Positions 17,325-27,051 of a stretch of 64,000 nt of DNA are shown piece after piece. The notes under the pieces were generated by a model. The model was not told where the DNA came from, did no database searches, and saw nothing but the letters and a program-made list of their open reading frames with translations. The stretch's first letter is position 1. Every line of letters begins with the position of its first letter. The position numbers and the translations under genes are program-made. Source of the stretch: Actinomadura macrotermitis. GTDB lineage: Bacteria > Actinomycetota > Actinomycetes > Streptosporangiales > Streptosporangiaceae. Location of the stretch: contig NZ_WEGH01000005.1 in assembly GCF_009604375.1 (NCBI RefSeq), positions 620,001 through 684,000 of the forward strand, given 5' to 3'.

Positions 17325-17819
17325 TCAGACGCAGCACCAGGAGTACAGGTGCTCGCCCGCGCCCTGCGCGCGGCGGGCCAGCGCGACCAGCTCGCCGAGC
17401 AGGCCCGTCAGCTCCTCGGGGTCGGGGTCGTCGCCCAGTTCCCCGATGCCCGCCCAGCGCCCGGCGACGACGGGCAGGTCGGCGTCGGCGATCCCGGCGA
17501 GGCCGTCGCGCAGGACGTCGCCGAGCTCCTCGACGGTGACGCCGCTGCTCCACGGGTCGTCCTCGGCGAACCCGCCGTCCTCGTCCGGCTCGGGTTCGCC
17601 CTGCGGCCACACCAGGGAGCTCGGCACGAGCCCGGCGTCCCACGGCACGCCGAGGACCTGGGCGAGGAGCTGCCCCAGCACGACGGTGGGGTCGATCCTC
17701 TTGGTCTCGACCGAGTCGGCGGCGGTGCCGGGCGCCTCGGGGACCCCCTCGGGGGACTTCAGCAGCCGGAGCGCCGCGCCGCGGTCGGGCGCGCGGAAGT
17801 ACTCGAAGATCACAGCCAT
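17325..17819 (-). CDS. Uncharacterised actinobacterial protein
   Basis: 164 aa from ATG 17819 (MAVIFEYFRAPDRGAALRLL); an in-frame ATG at 17858 would add 13 residues over the promoter side. The protein is acidic, with a tract EPDEDGGFAEDDPW near the middle, and ends LYSWCCV with two adjacent cysteines. The layout (short N-terminal strand-helix, acidic linker, helical C-terminus) resembles small DUF1877-like immunity/response proteins, but similarity is too weak to name. No signal or membrane segment. It converges on the lipoprotein gene, 15 bp between stops. Confidence 0.7.
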   Translation of the reverse strand: MAVIFEYFRAPDRGAALRLLKSPEGVPEAPGTAADSVETKRIDPTVVLGQLLAQVLGVPWDAGLVPSSLVWPQGEPEPDEDGGFAEDDPWSSGVTVEELGDVLRDGLAGIADADLPVVAGRWAGIGELGDDPDPEELTGLLGELVALARRAQGAGEHLYSWCCV

Positions 17820-17885
17820 GCCCACTCCTTCGTCCGGCCCGCCCCATGTGATCGTCACCGGGATGCCGCGGGCGTTCTCCCCGGC

Positions 17886-17898
17886 TACCTGGCAGGTA
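17886..17898. promoter_or_regulatory. Palindrome TACCTGgCAGGTA
   Basis: Perfect 6-bp arms around one base (17886-17898), in the gap between the divergent genes at 17819 and 17964. Likely a dimeric repressor site; the regulator is not apparent nearby. Confidence 0.5.
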
Positions 17899-17963
17899 AT
17901 CGTTTCTGCGGCGGCATGTCTCTAGCGTCAGGGGTGTCAAAGGGACTCGGAAAGGAAAACACA

Positions 17964-18389
17964 GTGAGCGCGATCCGTTCCATGAACACCACCGGTCTGC
18001 TCTCCGACGGCCGCCGCCTGCTGACCACCGCGCTCCGGCTGGACGCGGTGGTGACCGGCGTCAACGGCCTGGCCTACCTGGCGCTGGCCGGGCCCCTGCA
18101 CGACCTGCTCGGCCTCGGCGCCGCCACCGGCCGCGGCATCGGCGCGTTCCTGCTGGTCTACGCGGCGGCGGTGTGGGCGGTCTCGCTGCCCGGCCGGGTC
18201 CGCCGGGTCGCGGTGTCGGCGATCGTGGAGGCGAACGCGCTGTGGGCGGTGCTGAGCGTCGCCGCCGTCGCCACCGGCTGGCTCTCGCTGAACCTGGCCG
18301 GCGGCGTGTGGGCGGTCTTGCAGGCCGCCGTGGTCGCGGGGTTCGGCGCGCTGCAGTACGTCGCGCTCCGCAAGGCCACGGCGGCCTGA
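17964..18389 (+). CDS. Four-helix integral membrane protein
   Basis: 141 aa from GTG 17964, chosen for AAAGGAAAACACA immediately upstream; ATG 17982 is the alternative. Four hydrophobic segments (LDAVVTGVNGLAYLAL, IGAFLLVYAAAVWAV, VEANALWAVLSVAAVATGW, AVLQAAVVAGFGALQYVAL). Such small four-helix proteins are common beside actinobacterial regulators and are of unknown function. It converges with the large HEAT-like gene, 4 bp between stops. A 13-bp palindrome lies upstream, between it and the divergent gene. Confidence 0.75.
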   Translation: MSAIRSMNTTGLLSDGRRLLTTALRLDAVVTGVNGLAYLALAGPLHDLLGLGAATGRGIGAFLLVYAAAVWAVSLPGRVRRVAVSAIVEANALWAVLSVAAVATGWLSLNLAGGVWAVLQAAVVAGFGALQYVALRKATAA

Positions 18390-18393
18390 GGGG

Positions 18394-21300
18394 TCAGGAC
18401 GGCACGACGTCCCAGGCCTCGGCCCGGACCTCGTCGTGCGGGGAGGCGCGCAGCCCGTCCAGGGCGGCGCGCCACGGCTCCGGCCAGCCCGCCTCCGGGC
18501 CGCCCTCCTTCAGCAGCGCGAGCGCCAGCAGGTGCGCGGTGAGGTGCCCGAGGTCCAGCAGCAGGCGCACGGCGGGCAGCGGGACGGCCGCCTGGGGGCC
18601 GCGGCCCCAGCGGCGGAAGCCGTACGCGTCGAGCAGCCCCTGCTCCGCCAGCCGGGCGGCCGTCAGAGGCCGGTCGCGCAGCAGGTCCGCGAAACGTTCC
18701 AGTTCGGCGAGCACCTCGCCCTCGTCCGCCGCGCGATGCTCCTCCCGCCGGACGCGCGACACGGTGAGCAGCAGCTGGGCCGCCATACGGCGGTACAGCG
18801 GGTCGGCTGCCAGCACCTCCGTGGCCCGGTGGACGAGCGGCGACGGCCCGTCCAGCCGGTTCACGATCGCGGTGACGCGTTTGCGGGCGGCCTCGCCGGG
18901 CCCTGCCGCGAGCAGGCTTTCCAGCACGCCGGGGACCTCGTCGCCGATCCGGCCCGTCCGCAGCAGGGCGAGCAGCGCCGGCAGCTCCCGCTCCCCCGCC
19001 GGATCGGCCGCGTCCGCGACCGCCGCGACGATCCCGGCGGTGTCGCCCTCGTACCAGGGTGCCCAGGTCGCGAAGGCGCGTTCGGCGCGGAACCGGACGC
19101 CCGGCCCGTCCGCCGCCTGTTCCAGCCGCCGGACGAGCGCGGCGTAGCGGGGGCGGTGGCGGGGCTCGTACTCGTCCGGCCGGGCCTGGAAGAGGCTGCG
19201 CAGCATGAGCTCGCCGGTGGCGGTCTCCAGGGCGTCCAGGGCGCGGGGGTCGCCGGGCATCCGGCGGAGCGCGATCGCCACCGCGACCCGCACGTCCCGG
19301 TGCAGGCCGGGATCGGTCCAGGCGCGCAGCAGGGTGTCGGCGGCGCCCGGGGGACGGTGGCGCTCCAGGAGACGGGCGGCCTGCTTGCGCGCGGTCACCT
19401 TGCCCTCCGCCAGGGCGGCCTTGAGGACGGGCCCGAGCCGTGATGGCGGGACGGCGTCGCAGCAGCGGGCCAGCGCCGCCACCGCGACCCGGGACGCCGG
19501 GCCGGACGCGTGGGCGAGCAGGACCGGCAGCGCTGCGGCGGGGTCGTCGCCCGCCGCCATCGCCTCCAGCGCCGTCTCGGCATGCAGGACGTCCGGGCCG
19601 TCCGCCCAGGTCTTCAGGGCCGGCAAGGTCCCGGGCAGGCTCCCGAGGGAGCGCAGCGCGTTCAGCCGATCGGGGACCGGGCGGTCCCCGTCCCCGGCGA
19701 TCACGGTCAGCGTCCGGCGCACCCGGTCCACCTGGGCGGGCGTCCAGCGGCCGGGCATCATGCCGGTGAGCGGCGGGCTCCCGGGCAGCAGGTCGGTGCG
19801 CCGTCCCGCGACGATCCGCCACACCTCCGGCACCTCGATGAGGGCCGGGTCGGCGGTGAGCAGCTCCGCCACCCGGCCGGGATCGGCGGCCAGCCAGAGG
19901 ACGGCGGCCTCGGGGAGCTCGGTGACCGCCGCGCGCAGCGCGTCCTGCAGCTCGCCGAGCCCGTGCGCACGGCGGCCGAGCGACGCCGCCAGCGCCACGG
20001 CGAGCTCGTGACCGCCCCGCAGATGCGGGCGCAGCGCGTCGAGCAGATCGCGTTCCCGGCCGCGCCGCAGCACCAGGTCCAGCCGGTGGCCGACCAGCGC
20101 GGCGGCGCCCCACCTGGCCACCAGCCTGGCGTAGATGCCGATCCCGGTGGCCGAGTCGTGGTGGTGCAGCAGCCGGTCGGCCAAGGCACGCAGCGCGTCG
20201 CGGCCCGCCGGCGAGGTGTCGCGGGCCTGCACGAGCATGTCGGCCAGCTCGTCCAGGAGCGGGGCGGACGCGTCGTCCAGCAGGCCGGGCGGCACCGCCG
20301 CCAGGGCGGCGGCGAACCGGTTCCGCAGCGGATCGGGCTCGTTGCGGACGCGCCCGAGCAGGTCCGCCGCCACGTCCCGCAGCAGGCCGGGGTCGCGGGT
20401 GCGGGCGGCGGCCTCGACCAGCAGGGTCCGGGCGAGGCCGCGGCGGTCCGGGTCGCCGCCGAGGGCGGCCTCGGTGAGCGGGCCGGCCGCCTCGGCGTAC
20501 GGGAGGTGGGCGGTGATCCGCAGCGGCAGGTCGGGGTCGTCCAGCCGGCCGCGCGCGGAGTGCCAGACCGAGGCGTGCCAGTCCAGCATCCGCCGCGCCT
20601 CGGCCGCCGCCCGGTCGGCGGGCAGCAGGCCGAGCACGGGCAGCGCGCCGATCCCGGCGAACGCGCCCGGCCGGCGCGCCACGACCGCGTCGAACACCGG
20701 GAGGCGGCGACCGGGAGGCAACCGCCGCAGCAGTGCCTTCAGGTGGGCCGGCGCCCTGACCGCCTTGTCGATCACCACCTCGTCGGGCCAGAGCCGCAGG
20801 CGGACGCCGACCGGGCCCCGCCGGTGCTGGCGTTCGCGCGCGGCCAGCGCGGCCGCCCGCACCGGGTCGACGCGGAAGAACGCCGTGATGGCCGCATCCG
20901 ACCGCCGCGGCACATTCGGGGCGTACCGCTCCCACCAGTTCAGCGCGGCGGCCGGATCGGCGAGCGCGGCGGCCGTCAGGCCGTGCAGGCGGCGGCGCCA
21001 CACGGCGAGCTTCATGCCGTGCCCGTCCGCCTCCTGGGCCGCCTGGTCCAGGACCGCGCGGGGGTGCCGGGAGCCCAGCGCGCGCCAGGCGGTGACGGCG
21101 TGGGCGAGGTCCGGCAGCAGCTCCGCGACGGTCCGCTCACCGCACGCGGGCAGCAGCGCGGCGGCGTCCCGGTCGCCGTAGGCGGCGCGGAGCCGCGGCA
21201 GGAGCCGTTCGGCCAGTTCGGTACGGCGGGAGTGCCGGAGCGTCCGGTAGAAGGCGCGCCGCAGTTCCAGCGGGGCGTCGTCCAGGACGCGGGCGGCGTC

Positions 21301-21603
21301 CGCGTCGGGTACCGGCAGGGTGCGGACGGCGCGCAGCGCGGCGCGGCGCAGCCCCATGTCGGGACCGGCGAGGACGGCGGCGACGAAGCCGAGATCACGG
21401 GCCGCCATGGCCATGTGCAGGGCGGTGCGGCGTTCGTACCGGCCGCGTGCGGACAGTTCCGCGAGCAGCCCGGGGAGTCCGGGGCTCCCGGCGAGGCGCC
21501 GGGCGTGCAGGGCCAGCTCCCGCATGCGCTGCGGGTACGGCAGGGGTTCGACGTGCGCGAGCAGGGTGTCGGCCGGTGACGTGACCGGCTCGATGGGGCT
21601 CAA
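18394..21603 (-). CDS. Large HEAT-repeat-like alpha-solenoid protein
   Basis: About 1069 aa from a TTG at 21603 ((M)SPIEPVTSPADTLLAHVEPL). No ATG or GTG fits better, and the only purine-rich sequence (AGGAAGG) lies about 15 nt upstream, beyond a hairpin. The whole length is repeating amphipathic helices rich in Leu, Ala and Arg (for example VAVAALARCCDAVPPSRLG, VRVAVAIALRRMPGDPRALD), typical of HEAT solenoids. There is no signal peptide, TM segment or catalytic motif. It probably acts as a cytoplasmic protein-protein scaffold. Its partners are unknown and the neighbours give no clue. Confidence 0.8.
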   Translation of the reverse strand: MSPIEPVTSPADTLLAHVEPLPYPQRMRELALHARRLAGSPGLPGLLAELSARGRYERRTALHMAMAARDLGFVAAVLAGPDMGLRRAALRAVRTLPVPDADAARVLDDAPLELRRAFYRTLRHSRRTELAERLLPRLRAAYGDRDAAALLPACGERTVAELLPDLAHAVTAWRALGSRHPRAVLDQAAQEADGHGMKLAVWRRRLHGLTAAALADPAAALNWWERYAPNVPRRSDAAITAFFRVDPVRAAALAARERQHRRGPVGVRLRLWPDEVVIDKAVRAPAHLKALLRRLPPGRRLPVFDAVVARRPGAFAGIGALPVLGLLPADRAAAEARRMLDWHASVWHSARGRLDDPDLPLRITAHLPYAEAAGPLTEAALGGDPDRRGLARTLLVEAAARTRDPGLLRDVAADLLGRVRNEPDPLRNRFAAALAAVPPGLLDDASAPLLDELADMLVQARDTSPAGRDALRALADRLLHHHDSATGIGIYARLVARWGAAALVGHRLDLVLRRGRERDLLDALRPHLRGGHELAVALAASLGRRAHGLGELQDALRAAVTELPEAAVLWLAADPGRVAELLTADPALIEVPEVWRIVAGRRTDLLPGSPPLTGMMPGRWTPAQVDRVRRTLTVIAGDGDRPVPDRLNALRSLGSLPGTLPALKTWADGPDVLHAETALEAMAAGDDPAAALPVLLAHASGPASRVAVAALARCCDAVPPSRLGPVLKAALAEGKVTARKQAARLLERHRPPGAADTLLRAWTDPGLHRDVRVAVAIALRRMPGDPRALDALETATGELMLRSLFQARPDEYEPRHRPRYAALVRRLEQAADGPGVRFRAERAFATWAPWYEGDTAGIVAAVADAADPAGERELPALLALLRTGRIGDEVPGVLESLLAAGPGEAARKRVTAIVNRLDGPSPLVHRATEVLAADPLYRRMAAQLLLTVSRVRREEHRAADEGEVLAELERFADLLRDRPLTAARLAEQGLLDAYGFRRWGRGPQAAVPLPAVRLLLDLGHLTAHLLALALLKEGGPEAGWPEPWRAALDGLRASPHDEVRAEAWDVVPS

Positions 21604-21609
21604 CGGCCC

Positions 21610-21624
21610 GGGCGGAGACCGCCC
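21610..21624. repeat. Hairpin in the leader of the HEAT-like gene
   Basis: GGGCGG-aga-CCGCCC, a 6-bp stem with a 3-nt loop, lies 6 nt upstream of the proposed TTG start and just after a purine-rich AGGAAGG. It could mask the ribosome site or simply be GC-rich chance. Confidence 0.35.
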
Positions 21625-21738
21625 TTCCTGAAGATCATGCCGCCGATGATGGCGCACCGGCCGCCCTCCCGGCAAGCCCGGTCCCTCATGATCGCCTAGC
21701 GGTACGATCGGCTCCCCTCCCCCCGATCTGGCAGGACG

Positions 21739-22209
21739 ATGCTCACCGACACCCGTTCACGCGCCGCCCTCGCGGTCCTTTTGGTGGTGGCCGCGGCCAC
21801 CGGGACCTGGCGGTGGGCGGCCCAGCCCCGGCACGCGGCCACGCCGCCCGCCGGGGCCGCGCCCGAGGCGACCGTCCTCGCCTACTACCAGGCCGTCAAG
21901 GTCCGCGACCTGGATGCCGCCGTGCGGCTTTGGGCGCCGGGTTTCTCCCCTGAGGAGGAACTGACCCGCTTGCCCGACTCGCCGTTCGTGAACTGGATCG
22001 AGGTCCGCGACGTCAAGGCCGCGCGCGACACCTACCGGGGATTCTGCGCCGAGCTGCCCAGGCCCTGCGTCTCCGTCGTGGCGACCTACACGATGCGGCA
22101 GCGCCACTTGTACACGGGCGAGGACGGCAAACTGGCCGCCCGGTTCGCGCTCGTCCCGCACGAGGGCCGCTGGCTGATCCGCGACGAGGTCCCGGAGGGG
22201 GCGCCGTGA
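21739..22209 (+). CDS. Membrane-anchored small protein with NTF2-like pattern
   Basis: 156 aa. One N-terminal hydrophobic segment (about 8-27) anchors or exports the protein. A Pro/Ala linker leads to a domain with the helix-strand order of NTF2/SnoaL-like folds (ATVLAYYQAVKVRDLDAAVRLW ... EGRWLIRDEVPEG). Function unknown. GGCAGGACG sits just before the ATG and a -10-like TACGAT at 21703-21708. The next gene begins with GTG overlapping this TGA (GTGA), so the two are translationally coupled. Confidence 0.72.
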   Translation: MLTDTRSRAALAVLLVVAAATGTWRWAAQPRHAATPPAGAAPEATVLAYYQAVKVRDLDAAVRLWAPGFSPEEELTRLPDSPFVNWIEVRDVKAARDTYRGFCAELPRPCVSVVATYTMRQRHLYTGEDGKLAARFALVPHEGRWLIRDEVPEGAP

Positions 22210-22609
22210 GCCCCCGCGCGGCGCTGCCGATCGTCCTCTCCTGGGCCGCCTACCTGGCCGTGCTCACCTGGGGCGCCGAGGCGGCGGACCGCCTCCCCTC
22301 GCTCACCTGGGGCGGTGACCTGCCGATGGCCGGGCACCTGCCCGCCGTCACGGTGATCGCGCTGGCCGGGGCCGCCGCCGGGGCCTGGCACACCACCTGG
22401 CGTGCCCGGCTGCTCGCCGTCCTGCCGCCCGCCGCCGCACTGGCGGCCGTGCTGGCCTGGTCACCGGCCCTCGCGTGCGGCGCGCACGGCGGCTGCATGC
22501 TGTCCTGGAAGCCCTGGCTGCTGCTGACCGACGTCGCCGTGGCGGCGCTCCTCGGGCTCGCCGTCGCCTCCTGGGTGGGCGGGCGGCGGGGTTTGGCAGG
22601 ATTGCGGGC

Positions 22610-22613
<4 letters not shown>
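22206..22613 (+). CDS. Four-helix membrane protein
   Basis: 135 aa, GTG start overlapping the previous stop by 4 nt. Four hydrophobic segments with a Cys pair between helices 3 and 4 (ALACGAHGGCML). Weak resemblance to small redox-type or DoxX-like membrane proteins, not enough to assign. The stop overlaps the start of the aldo/keto reductase (ATGA), so genes 21739-23635 form a three-gene coupled unit. Confidence 0.72.
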
Positions 22614-23635
<1,022 letters not shown>

Positions 23636-23642
23636 GCCGGCC

Positions 23643-24509
23643 TCAGTGCCGGTGGTCGGTCGCGGCCGCGTCCGGGTGCTCCATCAACCAGGCGACGCGG
23701 TCGCGGTCGATCTGCTCCACCGGGGCGTAGACGACCATCCGGGCATCGGGCGTGCCCGCCACGTCGAAGGCGTTCGCGCGGGTGCGGATCTCACCGACCG
23801 CCGCGTGCCGGAACACCTTCAGCCGCACGGCGGTCAGGGCGACGTCCTGCCTGGCCCACAGCCGTGCGAACAGCGGGCTCGCCTGCTCCAGCCGCCGCAC
23901 CAGGTCCCGCCAGGCGGGCTCGTTCAGGTGCCGGCTGTAGCGGTGCCGGAACGTCGCGATGTGCAGGGGCGCCTCTTCCTCCATGTTCACGATCGGGTTG
24001 CAGCAGTCGGGCAGCGTGAACACCTTCCACATGGTGTTGCGCTCGCCGGGCGGGGCGGCCACCAGGTGCGGGAAGACCGCCGCGTAGGCGGAGTTCCAGG
24101 CCAGGACGTCGCAGCGGCCGTTGGCGACCGCCGCCGGCAGCGGGTCCAGGCCGTCCAGGATCTGCTGGATGTCGGGCGGCAGCGGCTCGCCCCCGGGGAC
24201 CGGTGCGGCCTCGGGCACCTCGGCCAGCCGGTACAGGTGGCCGCGCTCGGCGGCGTCCAGCCGCAGCGTGCGCGCCACCGCGTCCAGCACCTGCGGGCTG
24301 GCGTTGATCGGGCGGCCCTGCTCCAGCCAGGTGTACCAGGTGACGCCGACCCCGGCGAGCTGCGCGACCTCCTCGCGGCGCAGCCCCGGGGTGCGCCGGC
24401 GCGGGCCCGGCGGCATGCCGACGTCGTCGGGGGTGATGCGCTCGCGGCGGCTGCGCAGGAAGGCCGCCAGGTCGGACCGGCGGCGGGGCCGGACATCGCT
24501 GATCGTCAC
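23643..24509 (-). CDS. Helix-turn-helix regulator with MmyB-like ligand domain
   Basis: 288 aa from GTG 24509. Residues about 10-70 are an XRE-type HTH (LAAFLRSRRERITPDDVG; TPGLRREEVAQLAGVGVTWYTWLEQGR). The rest is the MmyB/MLTR ligand-binding domain (RCDVLAWNSAYAAVFPHL; LPDCCNPIVNMEEEAPLHIATFRHRYS). These regulators typically respond to small ligands, perhaps fatty acids, and control divergent oxidoreductase or transporter genes. Here the DHA2 exporter starts 97 bp away in the other direction and is the likely target. It converges on the aldo/keto reductase. Confidence 0.9.
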   Translation of the reverse strand: MTISDVRPRRRSDLAAFLRSRRERITPDDVGMPPGPRRRTPGLRREEVAQLAGVGVTWYTWLEQGRPINASPQVLDAVARTLRLDAAERGHLYRLAEVPEAAPVPGGEPLPPDIQQILDGLDPLPAAVANGRCDVLAWNSAYAAVFPHLVAAPPGERNTMWKVFTLPDCCNPIVNMEEEAPLHIATFRHRYSRHLNEPAWRDLVRRLEQASPLFARLWARQDVALTAVRLKVFRHAAVGEIRTRANAFDVAGTPDARMVVYAPVEQIDRDRVAWLMEHPDAAATDHRH

Positions 24510-24552
24510 CCGTCCAGTCTGCCCGGTGGCCGCGACCCGATCCAGGTGCTGT

Positions 24553-24590
24553 CGGTACCCGTATCGGCAGGCTCTCGTTACCGGTACCGG
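24553..24590. promoter_or_regulatory. Repeat elements between HTH regulator and DHA2 transporter
   Basis: Two CGGTACC repeats (24553-24559 and 24582-24588) lie 29 bp apart, and the second is inside the palindrome CCGGTACCGG (24581-24590), which also overlaps TACCGGTA (24579-24586). Position in the divergent gap suggests operator function; the protein bound is inferred to be the adjacent MmyB-type regulator. Confidence 0.45.
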
Positions 24591-24605
24591 AACGGCCCCA
24601 CGCTG

Positions 24606-26024
24606 ATGACCATGACACAGACAACCGATCTGCCGAAGGTGCGGGAGACACCCGCCCCCCGGCCGCGGGGCACCACGCTGCTCGCGGTCATCCTGCTCGG
24701 GCAGTTCATGGCCATCCTGGACGTCAGCATCGTCAACGTCGCCCTGCCGACCCTGCGCACCGACCTGCACGCCTCCGGCGCCGGCCTGCAGCTGGTCATC
24801 GCCGGGTACATCATCTCCTACGCCGTGCTGCTCGTCACCGGCGCGCGCCTCGGCGACCTGGCCGGGCACCGCCGGATGTTCCTGCTCGGCCTCGCGGTCT
24901 TCACCGCCGCCTCGCTCGCCTGCGGCCTGGCGCCCGGCAGCGGCTCCCTGATCGGCTTCCGGCTGGTGCAGGGCGCCGGGGCCGCGCTGATGACGCCGCA
25001 GGTGATGAGCCTGATCCAGCACCACTTCACCGGGCCCGCGCGGGTCCGCGCGCTCGGGGTCTACTCGTCGGTGATCGCGGGCGGCGTCGTGGCCGGCCAG
25101 GTCGCCGGCGGCCTGCTGGTGAGCGCCGACCTGTTCGGCGCGGGCTGGCGCACGGTGTTCCTGGTGAACGTGCCGATCGGGCTGGTGCTGCTCGCCGCCG
25201 GGCCGCGGGTGCTGCCGCGCGGCGAGCGGCGGACCGGCGGCGGCCTGGACCTGCCGGGAGTGCTCACGCTGACGCCCGCGGTGCTGCTGTTCGTGGTCCC
25301 GCTGGTCCTCGGGCACGAGCTCGGGTGGCCGGCGTGGGGCTGGGCGTCGCTCGCGGCGAGTGTCGTGCTGTTCGCGGCGTTCGTGGTGGTGGAGCGCCGG
25401 GTGGCGCGCGGCGGCGGCAGGCCGCTCCTGTCGCCGCGGGTGCTGCGCGCGCCGGGTGTCGCCGCCGCGGCGGCCGGGCTGCTGCTCGGCCCGTGCACCT
25501 GGTCGGCGTTCCTGTTCACCACCACCCTGCACCTGCAGGGCGACCTGCGGTTCGGCCCGCTCGGGTCGGGGCTGATGTTCGTGCCGTGCGTCGCCGCGTT
25601 CGCGCTGGTCGGGCTGAACTGGCAGCGGCTGCCCGCGCGCTGGCACCGGCGGCTGGTCCCGGCCGGGTTCGCGGTCGCCGCGTCCGGCTACCTGGTCATC
25701 GGGCCGGTCGCCGACGGCGGCGTGCTCTACGAGACCGTGACGGCGGTGATCGGGGCCGGTCTCGGCGTGCTGCCGATCGCGATGACGGTGGCGCTGGCGA
25801 ACGTCCCGGCCGAGGACGCCGCCGACGGCAGCGGCCTGCTGCTCACCGTGATGCAGCTCGGCCAGGTCGCCGGGGTCGCCACGATCGGCACCCTGTTCCT
25901 GGTGCTGGCCGAGGGCGGCGGCTCGACCCGCCACGCCGAGTACGGCACCGGCTGGGCGCTCGCCGCGACGGCGCTGGTCGCCTCGGCCGCGACGCTCCTG
26001 GCCGTCCGCCGCCGCGCGGCGTGA
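24606..26024 (+). CDS. DHA2-family MFS multidrug transporter
   Basis: 472 aa (ATG 24606; ATG 24612 also possible), about 14 membrane segments as in DHA2/EmrB transporters. Motif D is clear at ILLGQFMAILDVSIVNVALPTL, motif A at GARLGDLAGHRRMFLLGL, and motif C-like Gly/Pro spacing follows. It exports drugs or toxic metabolites by proton antiport. The divergent MmyB-like regulator is the probable controller. No Shine-Dalgarno is visible before either ATG. The substrate cannot be predicted. Confidence 0.9.
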   Translation: MTMTQTTDLPKVRETPAPRPRGTTLLAVILLGQFMAILDVSIVNVALPTLRTDLHASGAGLQLVIAGYIISYAVLLVTGARLGDLAGHRRMFLLGLAVFTAASLACGLAPGSGSLIGFRLVQGAGAALMTPQVMSLIQHHFTGPARVRALGVYSSVIAGGVVAGQVAGGLLVSADLFGAGWRTVFLVNVPIGLVLLAAGPRVLPRGERRTGGGLDLPGVLTLTPAVLLFVVPLVLGHELGWPAWGWASLAASVVLFAAFVVVERRVARGGGRPLLSPRVLRAPGVAAAAAGLLLGPCTWSAFLFTTTLHLQGDLRFGPLGSGLMFVPCVAAFALVGLNWQRLPARWHRRLVPAGFAVAASGYLVIGPVADGGVLYETVTAVIGAGLGVLPIAMTVALANVPAEDAADGSGLLLTVMQLGQVAGVATIGTLFLVLAEGGGSTRHAEYGTGWALAATALVASAATLLAVRRRAA

Positions 26025-26037
26025 CCGCCGCCCCGGC

Positions 26038-26051
26038 TAGCATCGGCGTCA
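26038..26051 (+). promoter_or_regulatory. Leaderless promoter of the Gfo/Idh/MocA gene
   Basis: TAGCAT (26038-26043) ends exactly 7 nt before the ATG at 26051, with no ribosome-binding site between. No clear -35. Confidence 0.5.
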
Positions 26052-27025
26052 TGATCGATCGTCCGATCCGCTGGGGCGTGCTCGGTACCGGCGGGATCGC
26101 CGCCGTCTTCACCGAGGACCTGCTCGCCCTTCCCGGTCACGAGGTCCGCGCCGTCGGCTCGCGCGCGCAGGGGACCGCCGAGGCGTTCGCCGGACGCCAC
26201 GGCGTCCCCCGCGCCTACGGCTCCTACGCCGCGCTCGCGGACGACGACGAGATCGACGTCGTCTACGTGGCGACGCCGCACCCCATGCACTACGAGCCGG
26301 CGCGCCGCTGCCTGGAGGCGGGGCGGGCGGTGCTGGTGGAGAAGCCGTTCACCACCTCGGCGGCCGACGCCGAGGCCCTCGCAGACCTGGCGCGCGAGCG
26401 CGGCCTGTTCGCCATGGAGGCGATGTGGACGCGCTGCAACCCGCTGATCCGGCAGGTGTACGGGCTGGTCCGCGACGGCGCGATCGGCGAGGTGACGTCG
26501 GTGCGCGCCGACTTCTCCATCCCCGCCCCCTACGACCCGGCGAGCCGCCTGTGGGCGCCCGAGCTCGGCGGCGGCGCGCTGCTGGACCTCGGCTGCTATG
26601 CGTTGTCGTTCACCTGGCCACTGCTCGGCGCCCCGGACACCGTCCAGGCGACGATCACTCCGGCGCCGACCGGCGTGGACGCCAACACCGGCATGCTCCT
26701 CGGCTACGACAGCGGCGCCATCGCGCTGCTGCACTGCGGGCTGATGGGCGACTCGCCGCACACCGCCACCGTCGTCGGGACGGCGGGCCGGATCGAGGTC
26801 GCCGGCCCGTTCTACCGGCCCGGGTCGTTCCTGCTGGTCCGGCAGGGCGCCGAGCCGGAGACCGTCACCGGCCGGCTCGCCGGGCACGGCTACGGCCCGC
26901 AGGCCGAGGAGGTCGCGCGCTGCCTGCGCGCGGGCCTCACCGAGTCGCCGCTGATGCCGCTGGCGGAGTCGGTGGAGATCATGCGCGTCATCGAGCGGGT
27001 CCGGGAGGCCGCCGCCCGGAGCTGA
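26051..27025 (+). CDS. Gfo/Idh/MocA family oxidoreductase
   Basis: 324 aa. N-terminal Rossmann fold (WGVLGTGGIAAVFTEDL; VDVVYVATPHPMHYEPAR-type pattern) with the family motif VLVEKPFTTSAADAEAL, whose EKP Lys is catalytic or cofactor-binding. The C-terminal half (LGGGALLDLGCYALSFTWPLLG) is the typical alpha/beta substrate domain. It probably oxidises or reduces a sugar, inositol or similar polyol with NAD(P). It lies 26 bp past the DHA2 stop but has its own leaderless promoter. It converges on glpK. Confidence 0.9.
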   Translation: MIDRPIRWGVLGTGGIAAVFTEDLLALPGHEVRAVGSRAQGTAEAFAGRHGVPRAYGSYAALADDDEIDVVYVATPHPMHYEPARRCLEAGRAVLVEKPFTTSAADAEALADLARERGLFAMEAMWTRCNPLIRQVYGLVRDGAIGEVTSVRADFSIPAPYDPASRLWAPELGGGALLDLGCYALSFTWPLLGAPDTVQATITPAPTGVDANTGMLLGYDSGAIALLHCGLMGDSPHTATVVGTAGRIEVAGPFYRPGSFLLVRQGAEPETVTGRLAGHGYGPQAEEVARCLRAGLTESPLMPLAESVEIMRVIERVREAAARS

Positions 27026-27051
27026 GCCCGGACGGCGGCGGACGCCGGCGG

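Noticed and set aside
23643..25934. Extended minus-strand frame fusing the MmyB-type regulator to an N-terminal 470-codon extension
   Set aside because: The extension is antisense to the DHA2 transporter and has shadow-like composition; the regulator's own GTG at 24509 matches the family's N-terminus.
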